Below, one piece after another: positions 15,301-23,391 of a stretch of DNA of 31,774 bases. Made by a program: the position numbers and the translations under genes. Every line of letters starts with the position of its first letter. Positions within the stretch are counted from its first letter, which is position 1. Origin of the DNA: Oscillibacter sp. UBA6647. Lineage in GTDB: Bacteria; Bacillota; Clostridia; Oscillospirales; Oscillospiraceae. Location of the stretch: the NCBI GenBank assembly GCA_002455655.1, contig DKLF01000111.1:1-31774 (forward strand). The letters run 5' to 3'. The notes beneath the pieces were generated by a model. That model was not told the origin of the DNA. It did not search any database and saw nothing but the letters and a program-made list of their open reading frames with translations.

Positions 15301-16063
15301 GATTTTTTTCCTCCTCACTTTCTACTTGGTCTGTCAGGCGGCTGACGGCTTTCTCAAATACCGCGCCGGGTGTAGAATCAAAGCCGGTCAGCAGCTCGCC
15401 CGCCATCATCTTTTCCGCCGCCTGCGCAGAGAATGGCAGCGTGTATGCAAAGTCACCGAACAGCGCCTGCGCGTCCTTAATGGGCGTGTGGGTAAAAACG
15501 GGATTTGCAATCTGGATAAACTTGTCCATGTGGAATACGTCGCTGTTGCCCAGCCAGCCAAGCTGTGCCTTGCGAAACTCATAGCCTTTCACATCCGGCG
15601 TCAGCACCATCAGTCCCAACTGCGCGTATTCCAAAGCCGCCAGCGTGGTCTGGTCATACAGGGGATTGGAATCGCAGTCCACAATGACATACTGGAACGG
15701 CGTCTGTCCCAAAAGCTGGAACAGGCCGATGGCTGCGCTCCGGGTGGGCGGACCGTAGGTAAATGCCGCCGTCTCACCGGAAACCAGCCCCATGCAATAA
15801 ATGTGGTTCGACTTGGGATGGCGAATCATCCGGTCCTTCAGCGCGGCTTCTGTCAGCGCGTCCGATGCGGTCAGCAGAGGCCCAATGGAATTGTTTCCGG
15901 TCAGCCCGGTGACGGTGGGGAGCAGCACCGGCAGCTCCGGCGTGCGCATTTCCGAAGACAAAATCAGCACGTCCTTTTTTCTGCGGGCCAGCGAAGACGC
16001 CAGCGCCATGGCCACGGTGGTTTTCCCGGCCCCGCTGCTCCCCCAGGATGCAATTAAAAACAT
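15272..16063 (-). CDS. tadZ: TadZ/CpaE-like MinD/ParA-family ATPase
   Basis: This 263-residue protein opens with MFLIASWGSSGAGKTTVAMA, a MinD/ParA-type P-loop; the usual first Lys of KGGxGKT is replaced (GSSGAGKTT). It also has a Walker B-like YVIVDCDSNPLYDQ and the switch-type LMVLTPDVKGYEFRKAQLGW. TadZ/CpaE proteins position Tad pili at the cell pole or membrane. Unlike full-length TadZ it lacks the N-terminal receiver-like domain. A receiver-like domain is instead present in the degenerate homologue at 17442-18506, two genes upstream, so the two may work as a pair. ATG 16063 has AAGGAGAG just upstream. Confidence 0.85.
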   Translation of the reverse strand: MFLIASWGSSGAGKTTVAMALASSLARRKKDVLILSSEMRTPELPVLLPTVTGLTGNNSIGPLLTASDALTEAALKDRMIRHPKSNHIYCMGLVSGETAAFTYGPPTRSAAIGLFQLLGQTPFQYVIVDCDSNPLYDQTTLAALEYAQLGLMVLTPDVKGYEFRKAQLGWLGNSDVFHMDKFIQIANPVFTHTPIKDAQALFGDFAYTLPFSAQAAEKMMAGELLTGFDSTPGAVFEKAVSRLTDQVESEEEKNRAGNSSTNH

Positions 16064-16074
16064 AGGCTCTCTCC

Positions 16075-17022
16075 TTATCCGTTCTGTTCGCTGGCTGGCA
16101 GAGCATCTGCGGCTGTTTCCGTACCCGCTGCTTCTTCCGGGACTTCCGGGTCCTCCAGCTTGGCAAAGTAATCTGCCTGTGCCTTCAGCGCCCTTGCTTT
16201 GGCCGCGTCGTCACCGCGTATCACAAGAGCAGCGTGCAGCTTGGCATTTTGGTTCAGCCCAGCCAGACAGGCCGCCTGCTCCGCGTTTGCCAGCAGCGTT
16301 ACCGTGGACAGCGCTCCATCTTTTGCGGTATTGTCTACTGCCGTGTCCTGCGTCTCTTGTACGTCCGACCCGTCGGCGTAGCTTGCCGCCAAGACCTCCA
16401 CATACTGCAATTCCGGAGGTGCAGCAGCCTGAAAGCTGTTGTTGTCCTCCACTGCGAATATCTGCACAATATCGCCCTGACGCAGCTTTCCGGATACGCT
16501 CTGCGACAAGTCCGGCAGGGAAATGGAAATGGCCACCGTGTTCTCGGGCAGCCCCACCATCTGCGGGTCTGCGCCGGGATAACCCTCGCTGAATCTGGAA
16601 GCGGTGGCAAGGTCGCCTGCCACTGCGTCCGTCTTCACGTACCGGCCCACAGCCGCCTGCTTTTCATGGAGCGTATCGGAGGGCAAATGGTACGGCGACA
16701 TATCTACGACAGACAGCAGGTCCTCTGTCACCTTAGTCCCGGCCTTCACGTCCTGGGCGAACCGCACGGTAGGTTCCGTCTCCGTCACCGCCATTTTGAG
16801 CATGGGAATACCGGCGAAAGCAATGAGCAGCCCCAGAGAAATGCTGACGGCTCCCCAGAAAAGCTTTGTCCGAAAAATGGGCGTGCGGCCATCGGGAGAA
16901 CGATCCTTTTTCTCTTTCGGCTGCCCGCCGCTTCCGATTTTCCAGCGTTTGACGGGCTTCTCCTTTTTTACCTCCGGCTGGCCCTGCACCAGCTCTTTGG
17001 TGGATTTTTTGGTAAATGGCAT
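16075..17022 (-). CDS. cpaB: CpaB/RcpC-like pilus assembly protein with SAF domain
   Basis: This 315-residue protein has a basic cytoplasmic N-terminus of about 50 residues, one transmembrane segment (LFWGAVSISLGLLIAFAGIPML), a SAF-type beta domain (VRFAQDVKAGTKVTEDLLSVV ... YVKTDAVAGDLAT) and a C-terminal half typical of CpaB (NTVAISISLPDLSQSVSGKL, then LRQGDIVQIFAV). In diderms CpaB works with the secretin. Here no secretin is present, so it probably has a wall- or membrane-side role in pilus passage. The long, very polar C-terminal tail (about 30 residues rich in Glu and Ala) is unusual. ATG 17022 has AAGGAGA 9-10 nt upstream. Confidence 0.85.
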   Translation of the reverse strand: MPFTKKSTKELVQGQPEVKKEKPVKRWKIGSGGQPKEKKDRSPDGRTPIFRTKLFWGAVSISLGLLIAFAGIPMLKMAVTETEPTVRFAQDVKAGTKVTEDLLSVVDMSPYHLPSDTLHEKQAAVGRYVKTDAVAGDLATASRFSEGYPGADPQMVGLPENTVAISISLPDLSQSVSGKLRQGDIVQIFAVEDNNSFQAAAPPELQYVEVLAASYADGSDVQETQDTAVDNTAKDGALSTVTLLANAEQAACLAGLNQNAKLHAALVIRGDDAAKARALKAQADYFAKLEDPEVPEEAAGTETAADALPASEQNG

Positions 17023-17028
17023 ATGTGT

Positions 17029-17445
17029 CTATCTCCTTTGCAAAATTTCTGCCGCCAGCAGGATATAAAAAACGCCCCATACATATGGGGCGAAGGGCAG
17101 ACTTGTTTTCTTTTGCAGCTTGCCGCTGACGATAAGACTCAGCAGTGCCGCAATCAATACGAGCAGCATTTTCTCTATTCCCAGCAAAGCCCCCAGAGCG
17201 GCGCACAGCTTCACGTCGCCGCCCCCAATTCCCATATTTGCGCCCGCCGCCAGCAAAATCGCTCCGCCGATTGCCGCCGCTCCAAATACGCACGAGAACA
17301 GCGTAACCTGCCCCAGAGCAACGTTCAGCAACGCGCAGGCAAAAATCAGGAATACCGTTCTATCCGGGATGATGCGATGCCGGAAATCTGAAAGGGCCGC
17401 ATACGAGAGAGGAAAAAAGCTCAAGAACACACCCGGCGTCATCAA
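17029..17445 (-). CDS. tadV: Prepilin peptidase, A24 family (TadV/CpaA)
   Basis: This 138-residue integral membrane aspartyl protease has about four to five transmembrane segments. Both catalytic Asp motifs are visible: Asp20 (SDFRHRIIPD) and Asp77 (GIGGGDVKL, the GxGD box). It has the short TadV/CpaA form, without the methyltransferase domain of PilD. It should cut the leaders of the three prepilin-like proteins encoded at 10826-12036. Its ATG overlaps the stop of the preceding gene by 4 nt, and CpaB follows after 6 nt. Confidence 0.92.
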   Translation of the reverse strand: MMTPGVFLSFFPLSYAALSDFRHRIIPDRTVFLIFACALLNVALGQVTLFSCVFGAAAIGGAILLAAGANMGIGGGDVKLCAALGALLGIEKMLLVLIAALLSLIVSGKLQKKTSLPFAPYVWGVFYILLAAEILQRR

Positions 17446-18506
17446 CCCACCTCCTGCTCCGGTTCCGGATCAGCGCGCGGTTCCCCGCAGATTTCCCGCA
17501 GCTCCGGCAAAATCAGCTTTGCGTAGGTCTGGGGTGCAGGCGGCTCCCACAAATCCGGATGGTAAGGGACAAGACCGCTTTTGTCCCCAAAGTATTTACT
17601 CAGGCGGTCCAAATCCCGCTGGGTCGAAAAGCTGGCCAGCGTAATCAGGCTGTGGCAGGGGTGGGGCTGCACCAGCTTCCGCGCCTCGGCCAAAGCTGGC
17701 AGCTCCCACGGTTTTGTGCAGCCCACCAATACGCTGAGATCCGCCATGCAGAAATGCGCCGCATTTTCTTTGGTCAGCAGCCCATAGTCCAGCACATAGG
17801 CGTTGTACTGCGGAGATTCCCCCGCACAAAAGGGAACGCCGTGGATTTCCACGGCGTTTTCAGTTTCGGTGCCATCTTCAATTGTTTTCATAATTGGCAG
17901 CGTCCGCCCGCATTTATCCCAGATTGCCGGGCGCAGTCCCAAGGATTTAAAATAATGGTACAACGCAAAGCACTGCACGGTGACGCCGCAGCGTGGCATC
18001 GCGCCTGCCACAGCGGCATGAAATACAAGGCCCTCGGGGATGTGGAGGGGGGAGACGGTGCGTGCCGCCGTCTGCACCATCTGCTCCTGCATGGCTTGCA
18101 GTTTTCGGGAGAGCTGGGGCCTGTCCTGCAGGCAGCTTCGCAGCTCTGCGTCCACATCCGTACCGGGGCGCTGCATTATTAAATGGCTCATATGATGCAC
18201 GCCCGCCAGCGTGCCGAACAGCTCCACCGTCTCCTCCTCGGGTTTGCCCAGAAAGATTATCTGCGCGGAGGAGAACCGCCGGAGCTGCTGCATCGCAGAC
18301 AGGATGTGCGCAGGCGACCAGTCCATCTCGGATACATCCAGAAGAATGTAGTCCTGCCGGACAATGGGCTTCTCCTTCATGACAAAGGCCGTCAGCGACG
18401 GTACCTTTTCAATGGGAATGGCGGTGGCCAGCATGTCCAGCTCGTTGAACAGGGCATCGAAGCGCCGGAGATCGTCAGCCCGCGCCAAATAGTAAATTGC
18501 TTTCAT
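17442..18506 (-). CDS. Degenerate TadZ/CpaE-like protein with receiver-like N-terminus
   Basis: This 354-residue protein shows two parts. Residues 1-130 look like a receiver-type alpha/beta domain (KPIVRQDYILLDVSEM, Asp57; then AQIIFLGKPEEETVELF). Residues 155-340 follow the MinD/CpaE fold. At the P-loop position it reads VAGAMPRCGVTVQCF: Gly168 to Gly174 are kept but the essential Lys is Val175, so ATP hydrolysis is unlikely. Later segments (NAYVLDYGLLTKENAAHFC, LSVLVGCTKPWELPAL) match the Walker B and switch regions in pattern. I infer a non-catalytic partner of the TadZ ATPase encoded at 15272-16063. AGGAGG lies 13 nt before ATG 18506, rather far. It begins the Tad half of the operon, 23 nt after the M23 peptidase gene. 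Confidence 0.65.
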   Translation of the reverse strand: MKAIYYLARADDLRRFDALFNELDMLATAIPIEKVPSLTAFVMKEKPIVRQDYILLDVSEMDWSPAHILSAMQQLRRFSSAQIIFLGKPEEETVELFGTLAGVHHMSHLIMQRPGTDVDAELRSCLQDRPQLSRKLQAMQEQMVQTAARTVSPLHIPEGLVFHAAVAGAMPRCGVTVQCFALYHYFKSLGLRPAIWDKCGRTLPIMKTIEDGTETENAVEIHGVPFCAGESPQYNAYVLDYGLLTKENAAHFCMADLSVLVGCTKPWELPALAEARKLVQPHPCHSLITLASFSTQRDLDRLSKYFGDKSGLVPYHPDLWEPPAPQTYAKLILPELREICGEPRADPEPEQEVG

Positions 18507-18529
18507 GTTTATCTTTGTACCTCCTGATA

Positions 18530-19129
18530 CTATTTAAAATATTGCATGGGGTCGTAGGTTGTGCCATTGATGCGCACCTCAAAGTGGCAGTGGTTGCCGG
18601 TGGAATTGCCTGTGGAGCCAACAAGGCCGATTGTCTCTCCCTGCGTCACGGTATCTCCCACCCTGCACAGTCGTCTGGACATATGCGCATAGCGGGTCCG
18701 AACGCCGCCGCCGTGGTCAATCTCCACGTAATTCCCGTAAGAGTTGCTGTACACGGAGATTGTTACGGTTCCATCCATCGCCGCTACAATCGGCGATCCG
18801 CCAGCCCCGCCGATATCAATGCCGGAGTGGAATTTTATCTGGCCCGTGATGGGGTGGACACGGTAGCCGTAAGGGGAGGTGATTTTCGTGTAACCGGGCG
18901 TCGGCCAGCAAAAGCCCGACTCAGAGATAACCAGATTCTCCGGGGAAACAGCGTCATTGCTGCCCTGAAGCAGCAGGCAGATTAGGAGCGGCACAATAGA
19001 GAGGATTAAAAAAAGAACGGCAAGGCAACCGGCCAAAATACTGATGAAAAGCGTTTGATGGGTGTGTTTTCGTTCCTGGGCGGCGTCCAGCACGGCGGCC
19101 GCCAGCTTCACGGCGGCCAGCGCGTTCAT
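18530..19129 (-). CDS. Membrane-anchored M23 metallopeptidase (PrgK/VirB1-like role)
   Basis: The protein has 199 residues: a cytoplasmic N-terminus, one transmembrane segment (about residues 27-55) and an extracellular M23/LytM domain. The zinc ligands are present: His101 and Asp105 (HSGIDIGG), His149 (RYAHM) and His182 (HCHFEV). M23 enzymes cut peptide cross-links in the wall. In Gram-positive conjugation such a hydrolase opens the wall for the transfer channel, the place of PrgK or VirB1. The gene overlaps the end of virB4 by 4 nt (ATGA), in the same position as prgK behind prgJ. It may also serve passage of the Tad pilus, whose genes follow at once. There is no lysozyme or NlpC/P60 partner domain, which many related elements carry. 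Confidence 0.9.
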   Translation of the reverse strand: MNALAAVKLAAAVLDAAQERKHTHQTLFISILAGCLAVLFLILSIVPLLICLLLQGSNDAVSPENLVISESGFCWPTPGYTKITSPYGYRVHPITGQIKFHSGIDIGGAGGSPIVAAMDGTVTISVYSNSYGNYVEIDHGGGVRTRYAHMSRRLCRVGDTVTQGETIGLVGSTGNSTGNHCHFEVRINGTTYDPMQYFK

Positions 19130-21546
19130 CGCCCGCCGCCTTTGCCCATCAGGTCCATTTTGTATTGAGGAATATTTTTATCAAAGTCTACCGCAACATG
19201 CTGCCGGCCCATCTGCAAAAGCGCATGGCCCCGATGCTTGGACAGCAGGAGGTTCTTTTCCGCGTCTGTCAGGTGAAACAGGCTTGCTGTTTCCTCCAGG
19301 TTCTTGCCGTCTGTCCCGAAAAACAGTTTGTAGGCAGAGCTGTCCAAAATCGCCTGCCCGGAGATTTTCACTTGCTCTGAAAGCAGGTCCACCAGCGAGT
19401 GGGTGACTACCCACAGTGCGCCTTCATATTTTCTGGCGCGCTTGGCAAAGTTCCGCATGTACATAGAGGTCTGCGGGATGGCGGGGTCAAAAAGGATGTG
19501 CGCCTCGTCGCAGCCCAGCAGCACCGGCGTGGTTCTGTCCTGTGCCATGACCTGCCAGCACATAGTCATCGTGTTAAAATACTGTGCGCGGCGCACCTCT
19601 TCAGAACTGTTGATTAAAAGATTGGTGTCCAGAACAATCAGGTCGTTGGAAAGGTCCACATTCGTGTAGCCATTCCATAGAAAGCTGTCCGCTCCCTCGG
19701 CCATGTCGTAGAGCAGGAGCGCCAGGTCCCCGCATCTCGGGTCTTCCTCCGCCTGTCCTTGCAGATAGGTCTGCAATTCGGAAATCAGAGGAAAATCCTC
19801 TGCCCCAAGCTGGGATACATCCGTATCCCAGGTGATTCCCTTAAGGTTATAAGTCTCTACAAGAGCCTTTTTTAAAAGCGCCCGCTGCAGATCGGTCAGG
19901 CCCGGAAGATACAGCTTAAAAAATACATCCAGCGTGTGGATGTGCAGTGCCATGGCGTTTTCGTTTGCCTGATAGAGCCGGTTGCTTCCTTCCTCGTCTT
20001 TATCGTCCATAGGAACCGGGCGAATTTGCAGGGGGTTTACCTTGGCGCTGCCGCCGCCCACGTCCAGCCATGTGCCGTTCAGGCTCTGGCACAGATGCCG
20101 AAACTCCCGTTCCGGGTCAATGATGATAATTTTTACGCCATTCATATACTGCGTTTGTATCAGGTGCTTAACTACCGTAGATTTTCCCTGCCCGGTTTCC
20201 CCCGTGACAACCATATTCCCGTTGGTGCGGTCGCGGCCCCGCATAAGCAGATTCAGTGCCATGACACTTCCGTCCATCGTCCGGGCAAAGTAGCTGCCTT
20301 GATCATCCCGGTAGATGCTGACAATCATAGGGAAGCCGCCCATCAGGGTTTCCAGTGGGAAAATGCGCTTCAGCACATCTTCTACCTTCGGCTGCGGAGG
20401 ATGGTAGGGGGAGAGCTGCCTGTAGGCGTCCTTCTGCAAGTTGCCCAGCGGCTTTAAGCGTATGCGTTTTTTAGCAAAGCGGTTGCTCACGGAGCGGCAA
20501 ACATCCTCCAGTTTATCCTCATCATCGGAAAACGGCATGGTGAGGATTGCGACATGACCGATGGACGCATTTTTAAAGTCCAGTTCCTCAATAAGCTGAT
20601 CCGCGTCCTTGGCTTGCTTGGCATAGTGTTTCCTGCGCCGGGCATTGCTTTCCGACTGCGCGTCCACGGAGGATGCCTTGATGCTGCGGGCCAGCGCGTC
20701 CCCCAGCTCTCCAGCGTTGCCGGGGTAGTAAGTAATGGAGGTAATGCAGTCGCTGTTGTTCATCAGGTCCACTGCCCAGCCATAGTCCAGCTCGGACGGG
20801 AAACGCATCGCACCGTAAATGCGGCCTACTACCGGGCCGATGGTGACCTTGGAGACGCCGAAGCTGATACCGCCCACTGGCGTCAGCAGATTCAAAAGGG
20901 CCGCGCCGTCTTCCGTGTCCCCGCTTCTGGCGGACAGCATCCGTTTTTTCTGCGGCAGAAGGGGAATATCCTCGTAAATGTCATCGGAAGGGTCCTGATA
21001 GGTGGTCAGGTCCGCAAAAATCTTGCAGAGATAGGTGATCTCCTGCTCATTCATCAGCTCTACGGATACCTGGTTCTCACCGAGCTTGGCGCGCAGCTCC
21101 TTCAGACGCTTTTTAAGGATAGCATCCGCGCCCCGGCTGGCCTTTTCCCAGCACTTAATGACAATCATGGGTTCTTTTGTACCCTCCCGGGCCATTTCCT
21201 GCAATGCGGCAATTTCACCGTTGATCAGGCGCAGCTTGGCGTCCTCACCGGTTCCTCTGCGCTTTTCTGCCAGATACTCAATCATGTTCATGGTGTCCAC
21301 CGTGCGGGGGATGGACAGAAGCTGGAACGGATCGTTGTCTCCGCCAGAAACCGCGCTGGTGAGATTCAGTGCCAGCGCGGCCCGCTCCTGATCGGAAAGC
21401 AGCTTGTTGTCTCCGGCCCGGACGGACAGGTATCCAAACAGATACCCGTCCCGACTGTAAAGCAAGTCATCGGTGATGTCTTCCACATTCAGAAACTCTT
21501 GCGCGGTAAGTAATTTTGCATCAGGTTTCTCTCTCGGATGAAACAT
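19126..21546 (-). CDS. virB4: VirB4-family conjugation ATPase (CD1110-like)
   Basis: This 806-residue protein has the VirB4 N-terminal domain and a C-terminal RecA-like motor. Walker A is VTGETGQGKSTVVKHL (Gly449 to Ser456), Walker B is VLLGCDEAHILFD (about residue 683), and the downstream motif VVTHSLVDLL is present. VirB4 energises assembly and substrate passage in all conjugative T4SSs. ATG 21546 lies 26 nt inside the upstream PrgI-like gene, with AGAGGAGAG just before it. The order PrgI-VirB4-hydrolase equals prgI-J-K of pCF10. No frameshift or missing motif is seen. The CD1110-type label is from memory of Clostridium difficile elements. Confidence 0.93.
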   Translation of the reverse strand: MFHPREKPDAKLLTAQEFLNVEDITDDLLYSRDGYLFGYLSVRAGDNKLLSDQERAALALNLTSAVSGGDNDPFQLLSIPRTVDTMNMIEYLAEKRRGTGEDAKLRLINGEIAALQEMAREGTKEPMIVIKCWEKASRGADAILKKRLKELRAKLGENQVSVELMNEQEITYLCKIFADLTTYQDPSDDIYEDIPLLPQKKRMLSARSGDTEDGAALLNLLTPVGGISFGVSKVTIGPVVGRIYGAMRFPSELDYGWAVDLMNNSDCITSITYYPGNAGELGDALARSIKASSVDAQSESNARRRKHYAKQAKDADQLIEELDFKNASIGHVAILTMPFSDDEDKLEDVCRSVSNRFAKKRIRLKPLGNLQKDAYRQLSPYHPPQPKVEDVLKRIFPLETLMGGFPMIVSIYRDDQGSYFARTMDGSVMALNLLMRGRDRTNGNMVVTGETGQGKSTVVKHLIQTQYMNGVKIIIIDPEREFRHLCQSLNGTWLDVGGGSAKVNPLQIRPVPMDDKDEEGSNRLYQANENAMALHIHTLDVFFKLYLPGLTDLQRALLKKALVETYNLKGITWDTDVSQLGAEDFPLISELQTYLQGQAEEDPRCGDLALLLYDMAEGADSFLWNGYTNVDLSNDLIVLDTNLLINSSEEVRRAQYFNTMTMCWQVMAQDRTTPVLLGCDEAHILFDPAIPQTSMYMRNFAKRARKYEGALWVVTHSLVDLLSEQVKISGQAILDSSAYKLFFGTDGKNLEETASLFHLTDAEKNLLLSKHRGHALLQMGRQHVAVDFDKNIPQYKMDLMGKGGGR

Positions 21547-21859
21547 GGATTCTCTCCTCTCTCTTATACCAAAATGTCTGCTGCTCCCTACGGTAGCGCA
21601 GTCCGCGTTTTAAAAACAAATACATGGACTGGTTATTGTCCATTTTGATAAAAAAATTGACGCAGACAAACATGGTGAATATCACCGCCAACGTGGACGC
21701 CATCAGTTTGAATTCCCAAGTGCTGACCATGCAGAACAGGATGCTTCCAGCCAACACGATGCCGGTGATAATCCCCGTGCGGATCAGCTCCGGACTTCCA
21801 AATCCGCGAAACAGCTCCCAGCGCAAAGGGATATTTTCAGGGACAGTTAATTTTTTCAA
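21521..21859 (-). CDS. PrgI/VirB3-like T4SS membrane protein
   Basis: This 112-residue protein uses a TTG start (21859) with GAGGAGG 7 nt upstream. A short polar N-terminus (KKLTVPENIPLRWELFRGF) is followed by two adjacent transmembrane segments (IITGIVLAGSILFCMVS and LMASTLAVIFTMFVCVNFF) and a basic C-terminus (LKRGLRYRREQQTFWYKRE). This matches the PrgI family, the Gram-positive counterpart of VirB3, which anchors VirB4 at the membrane. Its 3' end overlaps virB4 by 26 nt. Confidence 0.82.
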   Translation of the reverse strand: MKKLTVPENIPLRWELFRGFGSPELIRTGIITGIVLAGSILFCMVSTWEFKLMASTLAVIFTMFVCVNFFIKMDNNQSMYLFLKRGLRYRREQQTFWYKREERIHVSSERET

Positions 21860-21878
21860 TTTAAATCCTCCTCGTTAC

Positions 21879-22103
21879 TTAATACGGAATAACAGTTCCA
21901 CCAAAATAGCCTAGCGTCATGCGGAACACGCTGCCGATGCATTCCGAAAGTGCAATAAAAATCAGGACGTTGCGAATCCGTTTTTTGTACGGCGTCGGGT
22001 CCTCCTCCATGGACATATAAACCAGACACAGCAGAATCCGCATCAGCCCCCCCAGCGGAATAAGGATTTGCAGCAATACGGTAAAGCTCAATATTTCGTC
22101 CAT
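21879..22103 (-). CDS. Small two- to three-TM protein of the T4SS operon
   Basis: The product is 74 residues. Two hydrophobic segments (VLLQILIPLGGLMRILLCLVY and VLIFIALSECIGSVFRMTLGYF) are separated by a short charged loop (SMEEDPTPYKKRIRN). GAGGG lies 7 nt before ATG 22103. It stands between the TrbL/VirB6 and PrgI/VirB3 genes with gaps of 10 and 19 nt. I do not recognise it by sequence. It could be a second pilin-like subunit or a channel accessory protein, and position is the only support. Confidence 0.7.
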   Translation of the reverse strand: MDEILSFTVLLQILIPLGGLMRILLCLVYMSMEEDPTPYKKRIRNVLIFIALSECIGSVFRMTLGYFGGTVIPY

Positions 22104-22113
22104 GCTATCGCCC

Positions 22114-23028
22114 TCACACCAACGATTTGATTGCCCGCACGGCCATGCTGGCAGAATAGGCTTTTTGCGCCATACCTCCGCCCTGACCAGAGGACATCAG
22201 GAATTGCTGCATAATGGACGGGGTGGAGAAGGCCGCAAGCATGATGCCAAGTGCCACCAGAATATTTACAAACTGGAATGTGCAGGCCACCCGAAGGGCA
22301 AGCGCCATAGCACACACCTGAATGACTGCCGTAAAGGCGGTCTTTATAAAGACCTGCATATAGCCCTTGAACAGGCCCATATCGCTGTCCAGCAGGCCAA
22401 GGGAAGCAAACGGAACGCCTAATCGCAGAATCATCAACTCAAACCCGCGCCCTATCAGGCGTATCCACAGAACGAAGACGGAGATAGCGAATACCAGCAG
22501 AAAGAGAATGGTTAAGGCCCCCTGCGTAGCTACGCCCAGAACCACATCCTGAATAAGTCCTGCAAAGCCCATATCCACTCCCAGCGAGATGCCCAGCCGT
22601 CCCATAATTCCTTCTGCTATGTAAATGAACACGCTGACGGCCTTTTCATAGAGATAAGGAAAACAGACCATCACAACGCCTGATTGAATTGTACCAACCA
22701 GCATATCCCGTGGGCTGGAATCCGCGTCTCCATCCCGCCAGAGGATATAAATTTGAAAGCCCTTAAACATGAACTTCAGAACCACCAGACTGCAAACCAA
22801 GAGGTATAGGTACAAATAAACGCTGCGGATGCTTTCATCGGTGAGCACCGTTGTCGCGCCGGACAGGATCAGGCGTTCAAAGTGGAATACGCCGGTCAAC
22901 AGCCCAACCATCAACTCATCAAACATTTCAAAAGCCTCCGTTACGAGACCTCCAAACCAACCGTTTATGGTTTTACTGAAGATATCCAGCAGACTTTCGC
23001 CGCCCAGCAGCGAAGATAATACGTCCAA
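22114..23028 (-). CDS. TrbL/VirB6-like conjugation channel protein
   Basis: This polytopic protein has about six to seven transmembrane segments (for example SVYLYLYLLVCSLVVLKFMF, ALTILFLLVFAISVFVLWIR, VNILVALGIMLAAFSTPSIM). VirB6/TrbL proteins of T4SSs have this character and end in a polar Gly/Ser-rich tail, as here (MSSGQGGGMAQKAYSASMAV). I chose TTG 23028 (304 residues), with AAGGGGGG about 9 nt upstream. The longer ATG at 23088 would overlap the pilin gene by 46 nt and has no ribosome site. The gene sits between the VirB2-like and PrgI-like genes, as prgH does in pCF10. Confidence 0.85.
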   Translation of the reverse strand: MDVLSSLLGGESLLDIFSKTINGWFGGLVTEAFEMFDELMVGLLTGVFHFERLILSGATTVLTDESIRSVYLYLYLLVCSLVVLKFMFKGFQIYILWRDGDADSSPRDMLVGTIQSGVVMVCFPYLYEKAVSVFIYIAEGIMGRLGISLGVDMGFAGLIQDVVLGVATQGALTILFLLVFAISVFVLWIRLIGRGFELMILRLGVPFASLGLLDSDMGLFKGYMQVFIKTAFTAVIQVCAMALALRVACTFQFVNILVALGIMLAAFSTPSIMQQFLMSSGQGGGMAQKAYSASMAVRAIKSLV

Positions 23029-23042
23029 ACTCCCCGCCCCCC

Positions 23043-23378
23043 TTAAAAGTAGGAGGCCAGGAGAGTAATGACGGAGGAAACAAGGCATCCGCCCACCCCG
23101 CAGAAGATGGCGGTTTTAATTCGCTTCTCCCAAAGCTTTCCGTCCTGTTCGTCGGACATGGAGCGGCGAATTGCGAAGAAGCCGGCTGCTGCCGCCGCTG
23201 TGAGAGGGCATAAGACAATGAGTAGTGCGGATACATCGCTAATCAGCTCTTTGAGGCCCACACCCAAAGTGCTGCCCGCAAGACCTCCCGCAGATGCCGG
23301 TACGGCACATAGCGCCAGCATTACAAGAGAGAAAAAAACTCGCTTTACAAGGGATTGCATTTTCTTTTGATTGTTCAT
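23043..23378 (-). CDS. VirB2/TrbC-like conjugative pilin
   Basis: This 111-residue protein carries a signal peptide (VKRVFFSLVMLALCAVPASA-G) and two hydrophobic segments (ISDVSALLIVLCPLTAAAAAGFFAIRR and AIFCGVGGCLVSSVITLLASYF) separated by a charged loop (SMSDEQDGKLWEKRIK). That two-helix hairpin after signal removal is the VirB2/TrbC fold, and the position directly behind the coupling protein genes matches prgF/virB2. GGAG lies upstream of ATG 23378. In Gram-positive systems this subunit lines the channel rather than making a long pilus. Confidence 0.82.
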   Translation of the reverse strand: MNNQKKMQSLVKRVFFSLVMLALCAVPASAGGLAGSTLGVGLKELISDVSALLIVLCPLTAAAAAGFFAIRRSMSDEQDGKLWEKRIKTAIFCGVGGCLVSSVITLLASYF

Positions 23379-23391
23379 AACAAAGTCTCCT

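Noticed and set aside
15245..16057. Plus-strand ORF of 270 codons
   Set aside because: Antisense to the TadZ gene, which has a clear P-loop and ribosome site.
16234..17391. Plus-strand ORF of 385 codons
   Set aside because: Antisense across the cpaB and prepilin peptidase genes, both of which have clear motifs on the minus strand.
20554..21513. Long plus-strand ORF of 319 codons
   Set aside because: It lies antisense within virB4, has no recognisable domain, and is low-order in composition; a shadow of a GC-rich gene.
23029..23088. Longer ATG start for the TrbL/VirB6-like gene
   Set aside because: It has no ribosome site and would overlap the pilin gene by 46 nt; TTG 23028 has a purine-rich site at proper distance.
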